Assembly (NCBI GenBank): GCA_029556915.1
Contig: JAKQIT010000048.1
Coordinates: forward strand, 124,001 to 188,000
Reading direction: 5' to 3'
DNA: 64,000 nucleotides
DNA from: Pseudomonadota bacterium
GTDB lineage: Bacteria > Pseudomonadota > Gammaproteobacteria > Burkholderiales > Methylophilaceae
A program made the translations under genes and the position numbers. This document shows, one piece after another, positions 56,101 to 63,036 of this stretch (position 1 is the first letter of the stretch; every line of letters starts with the position of its first letter). Under the pieces are notes generated by a model. The model saw nothing but the letters and a program-made list of their open reading frames with translations, did not search any database and was not told where the DNA came from.

Positions 56101-56739
56101 ATGTCGCTTAAAATATTTGAAATTTTCTACTCTTTGCAAGGGGAATCTTCACGCGTGGGTTTGCCCACAGTGTTTGTGCGCCTCACAGGTTGCCCCATGC
56201 GCTGCGTGTATTGCGACACGGCCTATGCGTTTAGCGGTGGCAGCAATATGGAAATTGCCGATATTTTGGCAAAAGTGGCCACCTTTAACACCCAATATGT
56301 CACCGTTACAGGCGGTGAGCCCTTAGCGCAAAAAGAATGCCATGTTTTGCTTAAAGCCTTGTGTGATGCGGGGTACAGCGTATCGCTAGAAACGGGCGGG
56401 GCGATGGATATTAGCCAAGTGGATAGCCGTGTTTCGGTGATATTGGATATTAAAACGCCAGATTCTGGCGAATTGAAAAATTATTTATGGAGCAATTTGA
56501 CGCACCTAAAAGGCACAGATGAAGTGAAATTTGTGCTGTGCAGCCGCGCAGATTACGACTGGGCAAAAGAATTGCTTAACACCGAAAAGCTCGCAGAAAA
56601 ATGCCCAGTATTATTTTCACCCGTTTACAGCCAGCTTAACCCTACCGACTTAGCGCAGTGGGTGTTAGCTGACCAATTACCGGTGCGCATGCAAGTGCAG
56701 TTACATAAGATTTTATGGGGCGAAAAGCCTGGCGTTTAA
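56101..56739 (+). CDS. queE: 7-carboxy-7-deazaguanine synthase
   Basis: Radical SAM enzyme of queuosine/preQ0 synthesis that contracts 6-carboxytetrahydropterin. FSLQGE-type opening is [19 protein letters not shown], here seen as FYSLQGESS at 9-17; the cluster cysteines are 31, 35 and 38 in CPMRCVYC, and VTGGEPL binds SAM. Length 212. ATG at 56101 is preferred, with GGGTG as its site; a GTG at 56092 is possible. queC follows after two bases. Confidence 0.94.
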   Translation: MSLKIFEIFYSLQGESSRVGLPTVFVRLTGCPMRCVYCDTAYAFSGGSNMEIADILAKVATFNTQYVTVTGGEPLAQKECHVLLKALCDAGYSVSLETGGAMDISQVDSRVSVILDIKTPDSGELKNYLWSNLTHLKGTDEVKFVLCSRADYDWAKELLNTEKLAEKCPVLFSPVYSQLNPTDLAQWVLADQLPVRMQVQLHKILWGEKPGV

Positions 56740-56741
56740 AT

Positions 56742-57437
56742 ATGAATAAGCAAACAAAAAAAGCGGTTGTGTTGTTATCTGGTGGGCTGGATTCAGCCAC
56801 CGTGCTGGCGTATGCGCGCCACCAAGGCTATGCGTGTTACTGCTTAAGTTTAGATTATCACCAGCGCCATATTGCCGAGCTACAAGCGGCTCAAAATATT
56901 GCCAAAGTGATGGACGCAAGTGCACACAAAACTGCGCAACTTGATTTGTCGCTATTTGGAGGCTCCGCACTTACCGATGATAATATTGCTGTCCCCGAAA
57001 GTGCATCAAAGGGGATTCCGGTGACTTATGTGCCAGCACGCAACACCATTATGTTATCGCTCGCCTTGGCTTGGGCAGAGGTTTTAGAGGCGCAAGATAT
57101 TTTTATCGGCGTGAATGCGCTCGATTATTCAGGTTATCCAGATTGTCGTGGTGAGTATGTAAAAGCTTTTCAAAACATGGCTAACTTGGCAACTAAAAGT
57201 GCAGTTGAAGGTAAAACGATTACTATTCATGCGCCTCTGATTGAAATGACCAAGGCACAAATTGTGCAGTTAGGCACACAATTAGGTGTGGATTACGCCA
57301 TGACGGTTTCATGCTATCAAGCCAATCAGCAGGGCGAGGCATGCGGTTTATGTGATTCATGCCGATTGCGTAAAGAAGGCTTTTTAGCCGCAGGTTTGGT
57401 TGACCCAACACGTTATATGAGTAAACAGAGTAAATAG
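56742..57437 (+). CDS. queC: 7-cyano-7-deazaguanine (preQ0) synthase
   Basis: ATP-dependent enzyme turning CDG into preQ0. The PP-loop [10 protein letters not shown] is at about 10-19; [17 protein letters not shown] is conserved; the zinc site is formed by Cys in [19 protein letters not shown] (about 197-215). Length 231. It forms a two-gene preQ0 unit with queE directly behind the tol-pal-cpoB genes, a common betaproteobacterial order. Confidence 0.96.
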   Translation: MNKQTKKAVVLLSGGLDSATVLAYARHQGYACYCLSLDYHQRHIAELQAAQNIAKVMDASAHKTAQLDLSLFGGSALTDDNIAVPESASKGIPVTYVPARNTIMLSLALAWAEVLEAQDIFIGVNALDYSGYPDCRGEYVKAFQNMANLATKSAVEGKTITIHAPLIEMTKAQIVQLGTQLGVDYAMTVSCYQANQQGEACGLCDSCRLRKEGFLAAGLVDPTRYMSKQSK

Positions 57438-57460
57438 TTGGATTTAAATAGATAAAACAC

Positions 57461-57490
57461 TTGCCAAAAACCCTAAAAGTAACGTAAAAT
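57461..57490 (+). promoter_or_regulatory. Candidate sigma-70 promoter of the rpsP operon
   Basis: TTGCCA and TAAAAT are separated by 18 bp, about 60 bp before the rpsP start. The position suits the ribosomal operon that follows. Confidence 0.55.
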
Positions 57491-57548
57491 CCGCGCCTTT
57501 CTGCTTTAAATTATTCTTACAGCAACTTATCAAAAGAGAACAAAGATT

Positions 57549-58037
57549 ATGGTTATTATTCGTTTAGCTCGTGGTGGCGCGAAAAAAACTCCTTTCTACA
57601 ACGTGGTTGTAGCCGATTCACGCAATCGTCGTGATGGTCGCTTTATCGAGCGCGTTGGTTTTTACAACCCATCAGCTAAAGCAAATGCTGAAGCATTGCG
57701 CATTGATTTAGCACGTGTAACGCACTGGCAAAGCAATGGCGCGCAACTGTCTGAAACAGTAGCCCGCTTGGTTAAATTCCACGCTAAAGGCCCTGAGCAC
57801 GCAATTGCAGCTAAAGCAAAAGACGCTGCGAAAGCTGAAGCTGCTAAGGCAAAAGTTGCTGCTGCTGAAGCGGCCAAATTAAAAGCTGCAGCTGATGCAG
57901 CTAAAGCTGAAGCCGATGCAAAAGCAGCTGAAGAAGCTGCCGCTGCTAAAGAAGCCGAGGCTGCTGCTAAAGCCGCTGAAGCAGAAGCTGCCGCTGCTGT
58001 TGAAGCACCTGCAGAAACGCCAGCTGCTGACGCTTAA
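57549..58037 (+). CDS. rpsP: Ribosomal protein bS16 with long Ala-rich C-terminal extension
   Basis: 30S assembly protein. Residues 1-80 are a normal bS16 ([43 protein letters not shown]). Bacterial bS16 usually ends near residue 80-90; here about 80 more residues follow, almost only Ala, Lys and Glu, ending PAETPAADA, predicted to form one long helix with a flexible end. The reading frame and codon use continue smoothly, with no sign of frameshift. First gene of rpsP-rimM-trmD-rplS. Confidence 0.96.
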   Translation: MVIIRLARGGAKKTPFYNVVVADSRNRRDGRFIERVGFYNPSAKANAEALRIDLARVTHWQSNGAQLSETVARLVKFHAKGPEHAIAAKAKDAAKAEAAKAKVAAAEAAKLKAAADAAKAEADAKAAEEAAAAKEAEAAAKAAEAEAAAAVEAPAETPAADA

Positions 58038-58074
58038 ATTGATTGCTTAGATGAAAGTCTAAGCAGTAAAGCAA

Positions 58075-58596
58075 TTGGCTAAAAATAATATGGTGGTCAT
58101 GGGGCGCGTAGTAGCGCCTTATGGCGTTTTAGGCTGGTTAAAAGTATTGCCAGATACTGAAACCATCGATGGATTGTTTGATTACGATACTTGGTGGCTA
58201 GGAAAAGCCAACGACTGGCGTGAGCTAGAAGTTGAAGCTGCTAAAGTGCATAACGATGTTCTGGTGGTTAAGCTCAAAGGTATAAACGATAGAGATGCTG
58301 CGTTTGCTTGCAAAGGTCAGCAAATTGCGGTGCCAAGAGATGCGCTGCCAGAGCCAGAACAAAATGCGTATTATTGGTCAGATTTGATAGGTTTGCAGGT
58401 AACAAATAAGCAAGATATTGATTTTGGTGTTATCACAGAGGTATTTGAAACTGGCGCAAACGATGTGTTTGTAGTGAAGCCGGAGGACGCTAAAGATAAG
58501 TCGCAAGAACGATTGTTGCCATTTATAGCATCCGTAGTGTTAGAGGTTGATGTAAAAGCAAAAACCATGTTGGTTGATTGGGATGCAGAGTTTTAG
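58075..58596 (+). CDS. rimM: 16S rRNA processing protein RimM
   Basis: Ribosome maturation factor for the 30S head. The N-terminal beta-barrel has [16 protein letters not shown] (about 9-24) and the PRC-barrel domain (about 97-173) has [11 protein letters not shown] and [13 protein letters not shown]. The 173-residue frame begins with TTG at 58075; ATG at 58090 is a possible alternative start that would remove five residues. It lies between rpsP and trmD as usual. Confidence 0.94.
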   Translation: MAKNNMVVMGRVVAPYGVLGWLKVLPDTETIDGLFDYDTWWLGKANDWRELEVEAAKVHNDVLVVKLKGINDRDAAFACKGQQIAVPRDALPEPEQNAYYWSDLIGLQVTNKQDIDFGVITEVFETGANDVFVVKPEDAKDKSQERLLPFIASVVLEVDVKAKTMLVDWDAEF

Positions 58597-58598
58597 GC

Positions 58599-59360
58599 AT
58601 GACTTATAGGTTTGATGTCGTCACGCTGTTTCCTGAAATGTTTGATGCCATCACAAAACATGGCATTACCAGCAGGGCGCTACAGCAAAATATTTATGAT
58701 ATGCAATGTTGGAATCCGCGTGATTTCACGACAGACAATCATAGAACGGTAGATGATAGACCCTTTGGCGGCGGTCCCGGCATGGTGATGCTGATTGAGC
58801 CGTTAGAAAAAGCCATCGATGCTGCAAAAGCAGCGCAGGCAAAACAGAATATTGAAAGTTGGGTTGTCCATCTTTCCCCAGCGGGTCAACCGCTGACGCA
58901 TCAAAAAGTAATGCAGCTAAGTAAAAAACAAGGCTTGGTTTTATTAGCTAGCCGTTATGAAGGTGTTGATCAACGCTTGATTGATGCGCAGGTTGATGAA
59001 GAGTTGTCGATAGGCGATTATGTGTTAAGTGGCGGTGAGTTACCCGCCATGGCGTTGATGGATGCGATTATCCGCCAATTGCCGGGTAGTTTAGGTGATA
59101 GCGATTCTGCGATTGAAGATTCATTTGTAGATGGGCTGTTAGATTGCCCGCATTACACAAGACCAGAAGAGTATAACGGTGTGAAAGTGCCTGAAGTGTT
59201 GCTTTCAGGTAATCATGCAAAGATTAAGCAATGGCGTTTAAAAGCGGCATTGCAAAGAACTCGGGATTTACGTCCTGATTTATTGGCCGCAAGGTCGTTG
59301 ACGAAGGAAGAAGCTCGGCTGCTACAAGAAATAAATGAGCAGGAACAAGCGTCTTCATAA
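58599..59360 (+). CDS. trmD: tRNA (guanine-N1)-methyltransferase TrmD
   Basis: SPOUT methyltransferase making m1G37 in tRNAs, essential for reading-frame maintenance. [18 protein letters not shown] is the usual start (cited in part: [11 protein letters not shown]). The trefoil knot includes [15 protein letters not shown] and [16 protein letters not shown]; the [11 protein letters not shown] loop is intact ([13 protein letters not shown]). Length 253. Start chosen at 58599, two bases after the rimM stop. Confidence 0.97.
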   Translation: MTYRFDVVTLFPEMFDAITKHGITSRALQQNIYDMQCWNPRDFTTDNHRTVDDRPFGGGPGMVMLIEPLEKAIDAAKAAQAKQNIESWVVHLSPAGQPLTHQKVMQLSKKQGLVLLASRYEGVDQRLIDAQVDEELSIGDYVLSGGELPAMALMDAIIRQLPGSLGDSDSAIEDSFVDGLLDCPHYTRPEEYNGVKVPEVLLSGNHAKIKQWRLKAALQRTRDLRPDLLAARSLTKEEARLLQEINEQEQASS

Positions 59361-59390
59361 TTAAAAGGAACCCGCAAGGGATAAGGAAAA

Positions 59391-59786
59391 ATGGCAGATA
59401 TTATTAAAATGTTAGAGCAAGAAGAAATTGCTCGTTTAAATAAAACGATTCCTGATTTTGCACCAGGTGACACCGTTGTAGTAGGTGTAAACGTGGTTGA
59501 AGGTAACCGTAAACGTGTGCAGGCATACGAAGGCGTGGTAATCGCTAAGCGTAATAAAGGTTTAAACTCATCTTTCATCGTGCGTAAAATCTCATCTGGC
59601 GAAGGTGTTGAGCGTACATTCCAAACATACTCACCTTTGATTGCTTCAATCGAATTGAAACGTCGTGGTGATGTACGTCGTGCTAAGTTGTACTACTTGC
59701 GTGAACGTTCAGGTAAATCTGCACGTATTAAAGAAAAATTAGTCGCACGTGATAAAGAAGTGATGGCACCAGTAGATAACGCTTAA
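59391..59786 (+). CDS. rplS: Ribosomal protein bL19
   Basis: 50S protein at the subunit interface. Typical segments are [21 protein letters not shown], here [13 protein letters not shown] (about 24-36), [20 protein letters not shown] and [20 protein letters not shown]. It has 131 residues, slightly longer than E. coli by a C-terminal tail. Preceded by an AAGGA site; it ends the operon before a strong terminator. Confidence 0.97.
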   Translation: MADIIKMLEQEEIARLNKTIPDFAPGDTVVVGVNVVEGNRKRVQAYEGVVIAKRNKGLNSSFIVRKISSGEGVERTFQTYSPLIASIELKRRGDVRRAKLYYLRERSGKSARIKEKLVARDKEVMAPVDNA

Positions 59787-59808
59787 AAACACTTTTAAGT
59801 GAAGCAAT

Positions 59809-59842
59809 AGCCCCAAAGAGCTAACAGCTTTGGGGCTTTTTT
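59809..59842 (+). terminator. Terminator of the rpsP-rimM-trmD-rplS operon
   Basis: Perfect ten-bp stem AGCCCCAAAG / CTTTGGGGCT with a nine-base loop followed by six T. Confidence 0.93.
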
Positions 59843-59879
59843 ATTTGCCTAAAATTAAAAAAAAGCGTTTAATTTAGGC

Positions 59880-60389
59880 ATGAAAAACAAACATCAAATT
59901 CCACTTGATTATGAAGTTTTAATCCCCGCCCCATTTGGCGCAGTTGGCATCATTGCGCAGGGTCTGCAGGTTACAGTGGAATTGATTCCAGAAGCAAAAA
60001 CGAGTAAAAAGTCTGCAAACAATAAATTGGCTATGCAAGTCGCGTCGCAAATTGAAGCCTATTTGGAAAAAGCAGATGACAGTTTTAATATCCCATTAAA
60101 ACTCAAAGGCACCCCTTTTCAACGCAAAGTATGGCAAGAAATTAGTGCAATACCAAGAGGGCAAGTGCTTACTTATAGCGATATTGCCGCGCACTTGAAA
60201 TCTAGCCCCCGTGCTGTAGCCAATGCCTGTGGTGCTAATCATTTACCGTTGGTGATTCCTTGTCACAGAGTTGTTGCCAAAGATGGCATAGGCGGGTTTA
60301 TGAAGGGTGCAGAAAATGGACTCAATATCAAAAAGTGGCTGCTTCACCATGAGGGGGCAAGTTATCAAAATGGGCAGCCCGTTGCATAA
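59880..60389 (+). CDS. ogt: Methylated-DNA--protein-cysteine S-methyltransferase
   Basis: Suicide repair enzyme removing O6-alkyl groups from guanine. The C-terminal domain has TPFQRKVWQEISAIPRGQVLTY (seen as FQRKVWQEI ... IPRGQ), the Arg-finger region RAVANACGANHLP and the active-site VIPCHRVV with Cys near residue 127, then GGFMKGAENGLNIKKWLL-type end. Length 169. The xerD gene starts directly after the stop. Confidence 0.94.
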   Translation: MKNKHQIPLDYEVLIPAPFGAVGIIAQGLQVTVELIPEAKTSKKSANNKLAMQVASQIEAYLEKADDSFNIPLKLKGTPFQRKVWQEISAIPRGQVLTYSDIAAHLKSSPRAVANACGANHLPLVIPCHRVVAKDGIGGFMKGAENGLNIKKWLLHHEGASYQNGQPVA

Positions 60390-61289
60390 ATGGAATTGCT
60401 AGAGGCTGATGCCGCCCAGCTCGAAGCTTTTCTTGACCACATCTGGCTCGAAGACGGATTATCTAAAAACACGCTTGAAAGTTACCGGCTGGATTTAACC
60501 AGCTTTGCACTATGGCTGCCCACGCAAAATAAGCAATTACTCACGGTTGATTTAGCGGATATTCAGCAATACCTTGCTGTTAAGTTTCCACAAAGCAAGC
60601 CGCGCAGCATCAGCAGGTTAATCGCCAGTTTACGCCGCTTTTATCGCTACGCCCTGCGTGAAAACCTCATAAAAATCGACCCCACCATTCAAATTCAATC
60701 GCCTAAGCTGCCGCGCAGTTTGCCCAAAAGCCTGAATGAAGATGAAGTAGTCGCATTGCTTAATGCGCCTAATTTTAATGAGCCAGCAGGCATTCGCGAT
60801 AAAGCGATGCTCGAGCTTTTGTATGCTTGTGGTCTGCGTGTTTCTGAGCTGGTAAATATCAAGGTGACCGAAGTCAGTATTAGCGATGGCGTAGTGCGCG
60901 TGACGGGTAAAGGCAGCAAAACCCGCCTAGTGCCAATGGGTGAAGAAGCGGCTGATTGGCTTTCACGTTATATCAAAAATGCGAGAGTCGAGATTTTGCA
61001 AAAGCGTCTTTGCGATGCGCTATTTGTCACCAACCGGGGCGAGGCGATGACCCGCCAAGCATTTTGGTATCTTATCAAACGCTATGCCTTGCTGGCAGGC
61101 ATTAACAAGCCTATTTCACCGCACGTATTAAGGCATGCTTTTGCCACGCATTTGCTTAATCACGGGGCAGATTTGCGCGTGGTGCAAATGTTGCTGGGGC
61201 ATTCAGATATTTCTACCACGCAGATTTACACGCATGTAGCGCGGGAAAGATTGAAGCAGTTGCATAGTGTGCATCACCCCCGAGGATAA
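60390..61289 (+). CDS. xerD: Site-specific tyrosine recombinase XerD
   Basis: Recombinase that with XerC resolves chromosome dimers at dif. The SAM-like N-terminal domain (1-100) precedes the catalytic domain with Arg in GLRVSELVNI (about 149), Lys in TGKGSKTR (about 173), HVLRH (His about 244, Arg 247), GHSDIS (His about 271) and the nucleophile in QIYTHV (Tyr about 280). The ending LKQLHSVHHPRG and VVQMLLGHSDISTTQIYTHV indicate XerD rather than XerC. It has 299 residues. The CCCCCGAGG at its 3' end doubles as the box of hairpin-repeat copy 8. Confidence 0.95.
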   Translation: MELLEADAAQLEAFLDHIWLEDGLSKNTLESYRLDLTSFALWLPTQNKQLLTVDLADIQQYLAVKFPQSKPRSISRLIASLRRFYRYALRENLIKIDPTIQIQSPKLPRSLPKSLNEDEVVALLNAPNFNEPAGIRDKAMLELLYACGLRVSELVNIKVTEVSISDGVVRVTGKGSKTRLVPMGEEAADWLSRYIKNARVEILQKRLCDALFVTNRGEAMTRQAFWYLIKRYALLAGINKPISPHVLRHAFATHLLNHGADLRVVQMLLGHSDISTTQIYTHVARERLKQLHSVHHPRG

Positions 61290-61331
61290 TTAGATGCTCT
61301 GGAAGCCGCATGGTTATTGGCTTGCAGAGGG
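61277..61331 (+). repeat. Hairpin-repeat family, copy 8 (overlaps xerD stop)
   Basis: CCCCGAGGATAATTAG, ATGCTCTGGAAGCC, loop GCATGGTTATT, GGCTTGCAGAGG. The box is altered (CCCGAGGAT) because it is also the last coding bases of xerD. Between xerD and a convergent gene. Confidence 0.78.
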
Positions 61332-61612
61332 GGTGTTGGGAAGATGGTGCATTTAGAGGTGTGATTGGCTAATTTTGGAAGCTGTTTTTCGCCTGTAGGC
61401 GACCCTATTTCTTTTGCTTGTCCAAAAGAAATAGGGGAAAGAAAATGACACCCCGCCACCACGGCCTGACGGCTGTCCTGCGCTACTCAGCACAAAGGGC
61501 AGCAATCGGAAACTCGCTTCGCTCAAACAACCGCTTGCTGAAAGCTCCCTTTAAGCTTGCGTTGCTCGGCTTGGTGGAAGGGGTACGAATGTGGTAGCTT
61601 CGGTAAATCAAA
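61290..61612. other. Intergenic block with perfect long stem, possible conserved non-coding element
   Basis: This 323-bp stretch contains the hairpin of copy 8, a small CGCCTGTAGGCG hairpin (about 61390-61401) and a perfect 13-bp stem CCCTATTTCTTTT / AAAAGAAATAGGG (61403-61436, eight-base loop). Downstream, GGAAACTCGCTTCGCTC and CTTGCGTTGCTCGGCTT resemble segments I remember from a common unexplained proteobacterial intergenic sequence. A 50-codon frame from 61445 to 61597 has no homology I recognise and is not called as a gene. Confidence 0.5.
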
Positions 61613-61900
61613 CTACTGGAATTTAGCAGGTTTGCATTTAGAGCAAAGCAAGGTAGATTTACGCATATTTCCAATTTTATAAATCAATGTAAAAATCCCG
61701 ACAACCCCAAATACGAGCAATTTGCCGTAATTGCCACCATTTGAAGTGCTGATTACAATATAGGTGAATGCAACAGAAGCCACCCCACCAAAAACTGCAA
61801 GGAAGATAATGCCGGCCTTGCCAAAGTAGTCAGCATCTTCATCGTTGAGTTTACATCCACATTTAGAACAACAGTTTTTTTGGTTTACGTCATCGGTCAT
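61613..61900 (-). CDS. Small zinc-ribbon membrane protein of unknown function
   Basis: A 95-residue protein. The N-terminus has Cys-rich NCCSKCGCK (about 9-17), then two hydrophobic helices (about 29-52 and 60-77), and a C-terminal LCSKCK (about 86-91); the two CxxC sets could meet across a helical hairpin to bind zinc on the cytoplasmic side. I do not recognise a named family. Its ATG overlaps the folB stop as ATGA, which supports it as a real, co-translated gene. Confidence 0.65.
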   Translation of the reverse strand: MTDDVNQKNCCSKCGCKLNDEDADYFGKAGIIFLAVFGGVASVAFTYIVISTSNGGNYGKLLVFGVVGIFTLIYKIGNMRKSTLLCSKCKPAKFQ

Positions 61901-62250
61901 GATTTAATTCTTTCAACCACTACCCCCAACGCTTTCAGCCCCGCTAAAATTCCGGGTTTTGCTACTTTCACCTTCACACTTTGCGCGTTAAATTCTTTTA
62001 AAATCAGTTGGCAAATATGCTCAGCTAAAGCTTCTACCAGTTTAAAGCTGTTTTCAGACAAGGTTTCGCGGATTCGGCCAACCACCGCGCCGTAGTCTAT
62101 GGTGTCGGCAATCGCATCGCTTTTGCAGGCTTTAGATAAATCGTAGCCAATTTCGATGTCTAAAATAATGGTTTGCGGGGTCATGCGTTCCCACTCTGGC
62201 ACGCCGAGTTTCGTCTGTAATTTGAGTTCGCTAATGAAAATAGTGTCCAT
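61897..62250 (-). CDS. folB: Dihydroneopterin aldolase
   Basis: Folate-pathway enzyme cleaving 7,8-dihydroneopterin. Octameric T-fold subunit of 117 residues. LGVPEWERMTPQ (about 16-27) holds the substrate Glu, TIDYGAVVGRI is conserved, FKLVEALAEHIC contains the second pterin-binding Glu, and VKVAKPG the catalytic Lys (about 99). It is divergent from plsY by 52 bp, a common pairing. Confidence 0.95.
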   Translation of the reverse strand: MDTIFISELKLQTKLGVPEWERMTPQTIILDIEIGYDLSKACKSDAIADTIDYGAVVGRIRETLSENSFKLVEALAEHICQLILKEFNAQSVKVKVAKPGILAGLKALGVVVERIKS

Positions 62251-62302
62251 GATTTGGGTGATGGTTTAGAATGTAAGTAACTAGATTTTAGAGCAAAACA
62301 AT

Positions 62303-62926
62303 ATGAATGAGTTAGGTTTTATTCCCGTCACTTTAATCCCCACCGTTTGGATTATTGGTGCGTATTTGCTAGGCTCCATCGCGTTTGGTATTTTGGTGAG
62401 CAAAGCGTTTGGCCTGCCAGACCCGCGCACGGTGGGCAGTGGCAATATTGGTGCAACCAATGTGGCGCGCAGCGGTAAAAAGTCGGCGGCTATTTTAACC
62501 TTGCTGGGCGATGTGCTAAAAGGTTGGTTACCTGTATATTTGGCATTGCGCTACGACATGCTGATGTGGGTGGTGGCTTATGTTGGGTTGGCGGTGTTTT
62601 TTGGGCACCTGTACCCCATTTATTACAAATTTAAAGGTGGCAAAGGCGTAGCGACAGCCTTGGGCGTGATGTTAGCGCTTTCAACTTGGTTGGCTTTGGC
62701 GGCGGTGGCAACATGGCTGGTGGTGTTTGCAATCTCGCGTTACTCATCTCTGGCCGCTATTGCCGCCGCCGCATTAACGCCTGTATATGCTTGGTTTTTA
62801 CTCTCGGCCGCGTATAAAGATTATTTTATTGCGGTGCTGGTGATGGCGATATTTTTAATTTGGCGCCACAGAAGTAATATTCAAAAATTACTCAATGGCA
62901 CTGAGGCGGGTTTTGGTAAAAAATAA
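62303..62926 (+). CDS. plsY: Acyl-phosphate:glycerol-3-phosphate acyltransferase PlsY
   Basis: Inner-membrane enzyme that starts phospholipid synthesis by acylating glycerol 3-phosphate from acyl phosphate. 207 residues with about five helices. The three conserved motifs are visible: VGSGNIGATNVAR (about 47-59), the FFGHLYPIYYKFKGGKGVATALG region, represented by KFKGGKGVAT (about 111-120), and the late helix with YSSLAAIAAA. The downstream spacer holds repeat copy 9. Confidence 0.95.
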   Translation: MNELGFIPVTLIPTVWIIGAYLLGSIAFGILVSKAFGLPDPRTVGSGNIGATNVARSGKKSAAILTLLGDVLKGWLPVYLALRYDMLMWVVAYVGLAVFFGHLYPIYYKFKGGKGVATALGVMLALSTWLALAAVATWLVVFAISRYSSLAAIAAAALTPVYAWFLLSAAYKDYFIAVLVMAIFLIWRHRSNIQKLLNGTEAGFGKK

Positions 62927-62978
62927 GCCAAAATTCAAGCTATTTTAGACGCTTTTTTAACACATCTTCCTTTTGACA

Positions 62979-63031
62979 CCTCTGCAAGCCAGTATCTATG
63001 CGGCTTACAGAGGCATAAAAATTTCTCGGGT
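62979..63031 (-). repeat. Hairpin-repeat family, copy 9
   Basis: On the minus strand ACCCGAGAAATTTTT, ATGCCTCTGTAAGCC, loop GCATAGATACT, GGCTTGCAGAGG. One mismatch in the box. Between convergent plsY and tsaD. Confidence 0.85.
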
Positions 63032-63036
63032 GATTT

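Noticed and set aside
57662-57877. Open frame on the minus strand opposite the rpsP tail
   Set aside because: It results from the low-complexity GCT/GCA/AAA composition of the bS16 extension and reads as an Ala/Ser/Phe repeat.
61445-61597. A 50-codon open frame after xerD as a small protein gene
   Set aside because: Its sequence lies inside the structured block with the 13-bp stem, has no good ribosome binding site, and resembles the kind of spurious peptide commonly predicted from this sort of non-coding sequence.
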